6,040 nucleotides of DNA from an uncultured Microbacteriaceae bacterium (GTDB lineage Bacteria; Actinomycetota; Actinomycetes; Actinomycetales; Microbacteriaceae): assembly GCA_903882245.1 (NCBI GenBank), contig CAIRWJ010000076.1, positions 1 through 6,040 of the forward strand, read 5' to 3'. Shown piece by piece: positions 5,239-6,040 of this stretch. Under the pieces are notes generated by a model. It made no database searches and was not told where the DNA came from. It was given only the letters and a program-made list of their open reading frames with translations. The stretch's first letter is position 1, and each line of letters begins with the position of its first letter. The translations under genes and the position numbers were made by a program.

Positions 5239-6040
5239 CACCTCGCCGCGTCGTCGTCATTGGGGCGGGACTCGGGGGCCTGTCCTCGGCCGCGCTCCTT
5301 GCACGCGCAGGTCACGACGTCACGGTCATCGACAAGAACGACTGGATTGGTGGCAAAAGTCGTCGCATTGAGGTCGCCGGTCAACGCATCGACACCGGGC
5401 CATCACTGATTACCTTTCCCGCCGCACTCGAGAAATTCCTCGACCGATTTGACGAGCTCGGTCCAGCCGGTGCGCCGACTTCTCGTGAGATTGCACCGCT
5501 CGTCCTTGAACGACTTCCCGAGGTCGGACGATATTACTTCCGCGGCGATGTCGCCAATCTGCCCGTCGAAGCGGGGCACGCGTGGCGAGAGCCGTGGGAC
5601 CGCTTCGAGGCGGAACACGGTCCACTCGGGCGTCACATCACCGCGATGTTGACGAACGACCCGTGGGATCCTGCGATTTATCCGGCGGCCGCCGCGCTAT
5701 TCAGCCACTACGGCACCCGGCTCAACACCGACCGATATCTTGATGGCCTCGACTGGATGCCCGAAAACTTGCGCGAAGTCATCTCGATTCACACTCTTAA
5801 CGCGGGAGTATCCCCGGCCAAAACTCTCGCTCTGTTCGCGACGATGCCCGCCGTCATGTCGACGGACGGTGTTTGGGTGCCGACGGGCGGAGTCAACGAG
5901 ATCCCGCAGACCATCGCCACGCTTGCGACCAAATCGGGGGCCACCATTCGACTCGGTGAACCCGTCGTCTCGGTGTCGCGAGGGAAGGTCGTCACAGCGT
6001 CCGCGGAATACGACGCGGATGTTGTTGTCAGCGGGCTCGA
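5235..6040 (+). CDS. CrtI-type carotenoid (phytoene) desaturase, 5' part only
   Basis: This frame is open from GTG 5235 to the window edge: 268 codons plus two bases, about half of the usual ~500-residue CrtI protein. The N-terminus has the FAD-binding Rossmann motif GAGLGG (residues 10-15) with acidic Asp33 after the second strand. GGKSRR (39-44) and DTGPSLIT (53-60) follow, both typical of phytoene desaturases. Further on, NAGVSPAKT (189-197) and GVWVPTGGVNEIP (212-224) match the conserved middle region of CrtI enzymes. The enzyme would be an FAD-dependent, membrane-associated desaturase of phytoene or a related carotenoid. The GTG shares GTGA with the ubiA stop, a four-base overlap that indicates translational coupling. 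Because its partner resembles a lycopene elongase, a carotenoid 3,4-desaturase (CrtD-like) is an alternative to phytoene desaturase. The C-terminal half needed to discriminate is outside the window. Confidence 0.88.
   Translation, partial: MTPRRVVVIGAGLGGLSSAALLARAGHDVTVIDKNDWIGGKSRRIEVAGQRIDTGPSLITFPAALEKFLDRFDELGPAGAPTSREIAPLVLERLPEVGRYYFRGDVANLPVEAGHAWREPWDRFEAEHGPLGRHITAMLTNDPWDPAIYPAAAALFSHYGTRLNTDRYLDGLDWMPENLREVISIHTLNAGVSPAKTLALFATMPAVMSTDGVWVPTGGVNEIPQTIATLATKSGATIRLGEPVVSVSRGKVVTASAEYDADVVVSGL

Overview
This window looks like chromosomal DNA of a moderately high-GC actinobacterium, and a Micrococcales/Microbacteriaceae-type organism is my best guess. The reasons are codon usage rich in G/C third positions, a DEAD-box helicase with a long Arg/Asp-rich N-terminal extension and a GRGRTGSGKT Walker A region, a lycopene-elongase-like UbiA enzyme next to a CrtI-type desaturase, and GTG starts with little or no Shine-Dalgarno sequence. 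All five recognisable genes lie on the + strand. No mobile element, CRISPR array, rRNA or intact tRNA was found.

Region 1 (1-2110) is a compact operon for sensing and handling reactive sulfur. It encodes a CsoR/CstR-family repressor (3-260) with the two-cysteine pattern but without the copper-ligand histidine, then a CoA-disulfide-reductase-like flavoprotein fused to a C-terminal rhodanese (273-1934). The third gene (1944-2060) encodes a 38-residue protein with six cysteines and a strong ribosome binding site that overlaps the preceding stop codon. A T-rich tract preceded by a GC-rich arm, which can pair back into the small gene, probably ends the transcript. My reading is that the repressor senses persulfide, the flavoprotein-rhodanese reduces or transfers sulfane sulfur, and the small protein is an accessory metal- or sulfur-binding factor.

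Region 2 (2111-4337) holds a leader of about 190 nt with several small hairpins and an extended -10 candidate. It is followed by a 659-residue DEAD-box RNA helicase. The first ~240 residues of the helicase are a low-complexity, charge-balanced array of RPARDD-type hexapeptides encoded by 18-bp tandem DNA repeats. The complete helicase core follows.

Region 3 (4338-6040) begins with a 50-bp nested inverted repeat that spans the helicase/ubiA junction and contains the likely start signals of the next gene. Then come a UbiA-family membrane prenyltransferase resembling lycopene elongases of C50 carotenoid pathways and, overlapping its stop codon by four bases, the 5' half of a CrtI-type carotenoid desaturase that runs off the window. 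These two genes are probably part of a larger carotenoid cluster that continues to the right.

No wholly new system is evident. The items most worth a second look are the nested inverted repeat at 4347-4396, the 38-residue cysteine-rich gene within the sulfur operon, and the RPARDD repeat array of the helicase.
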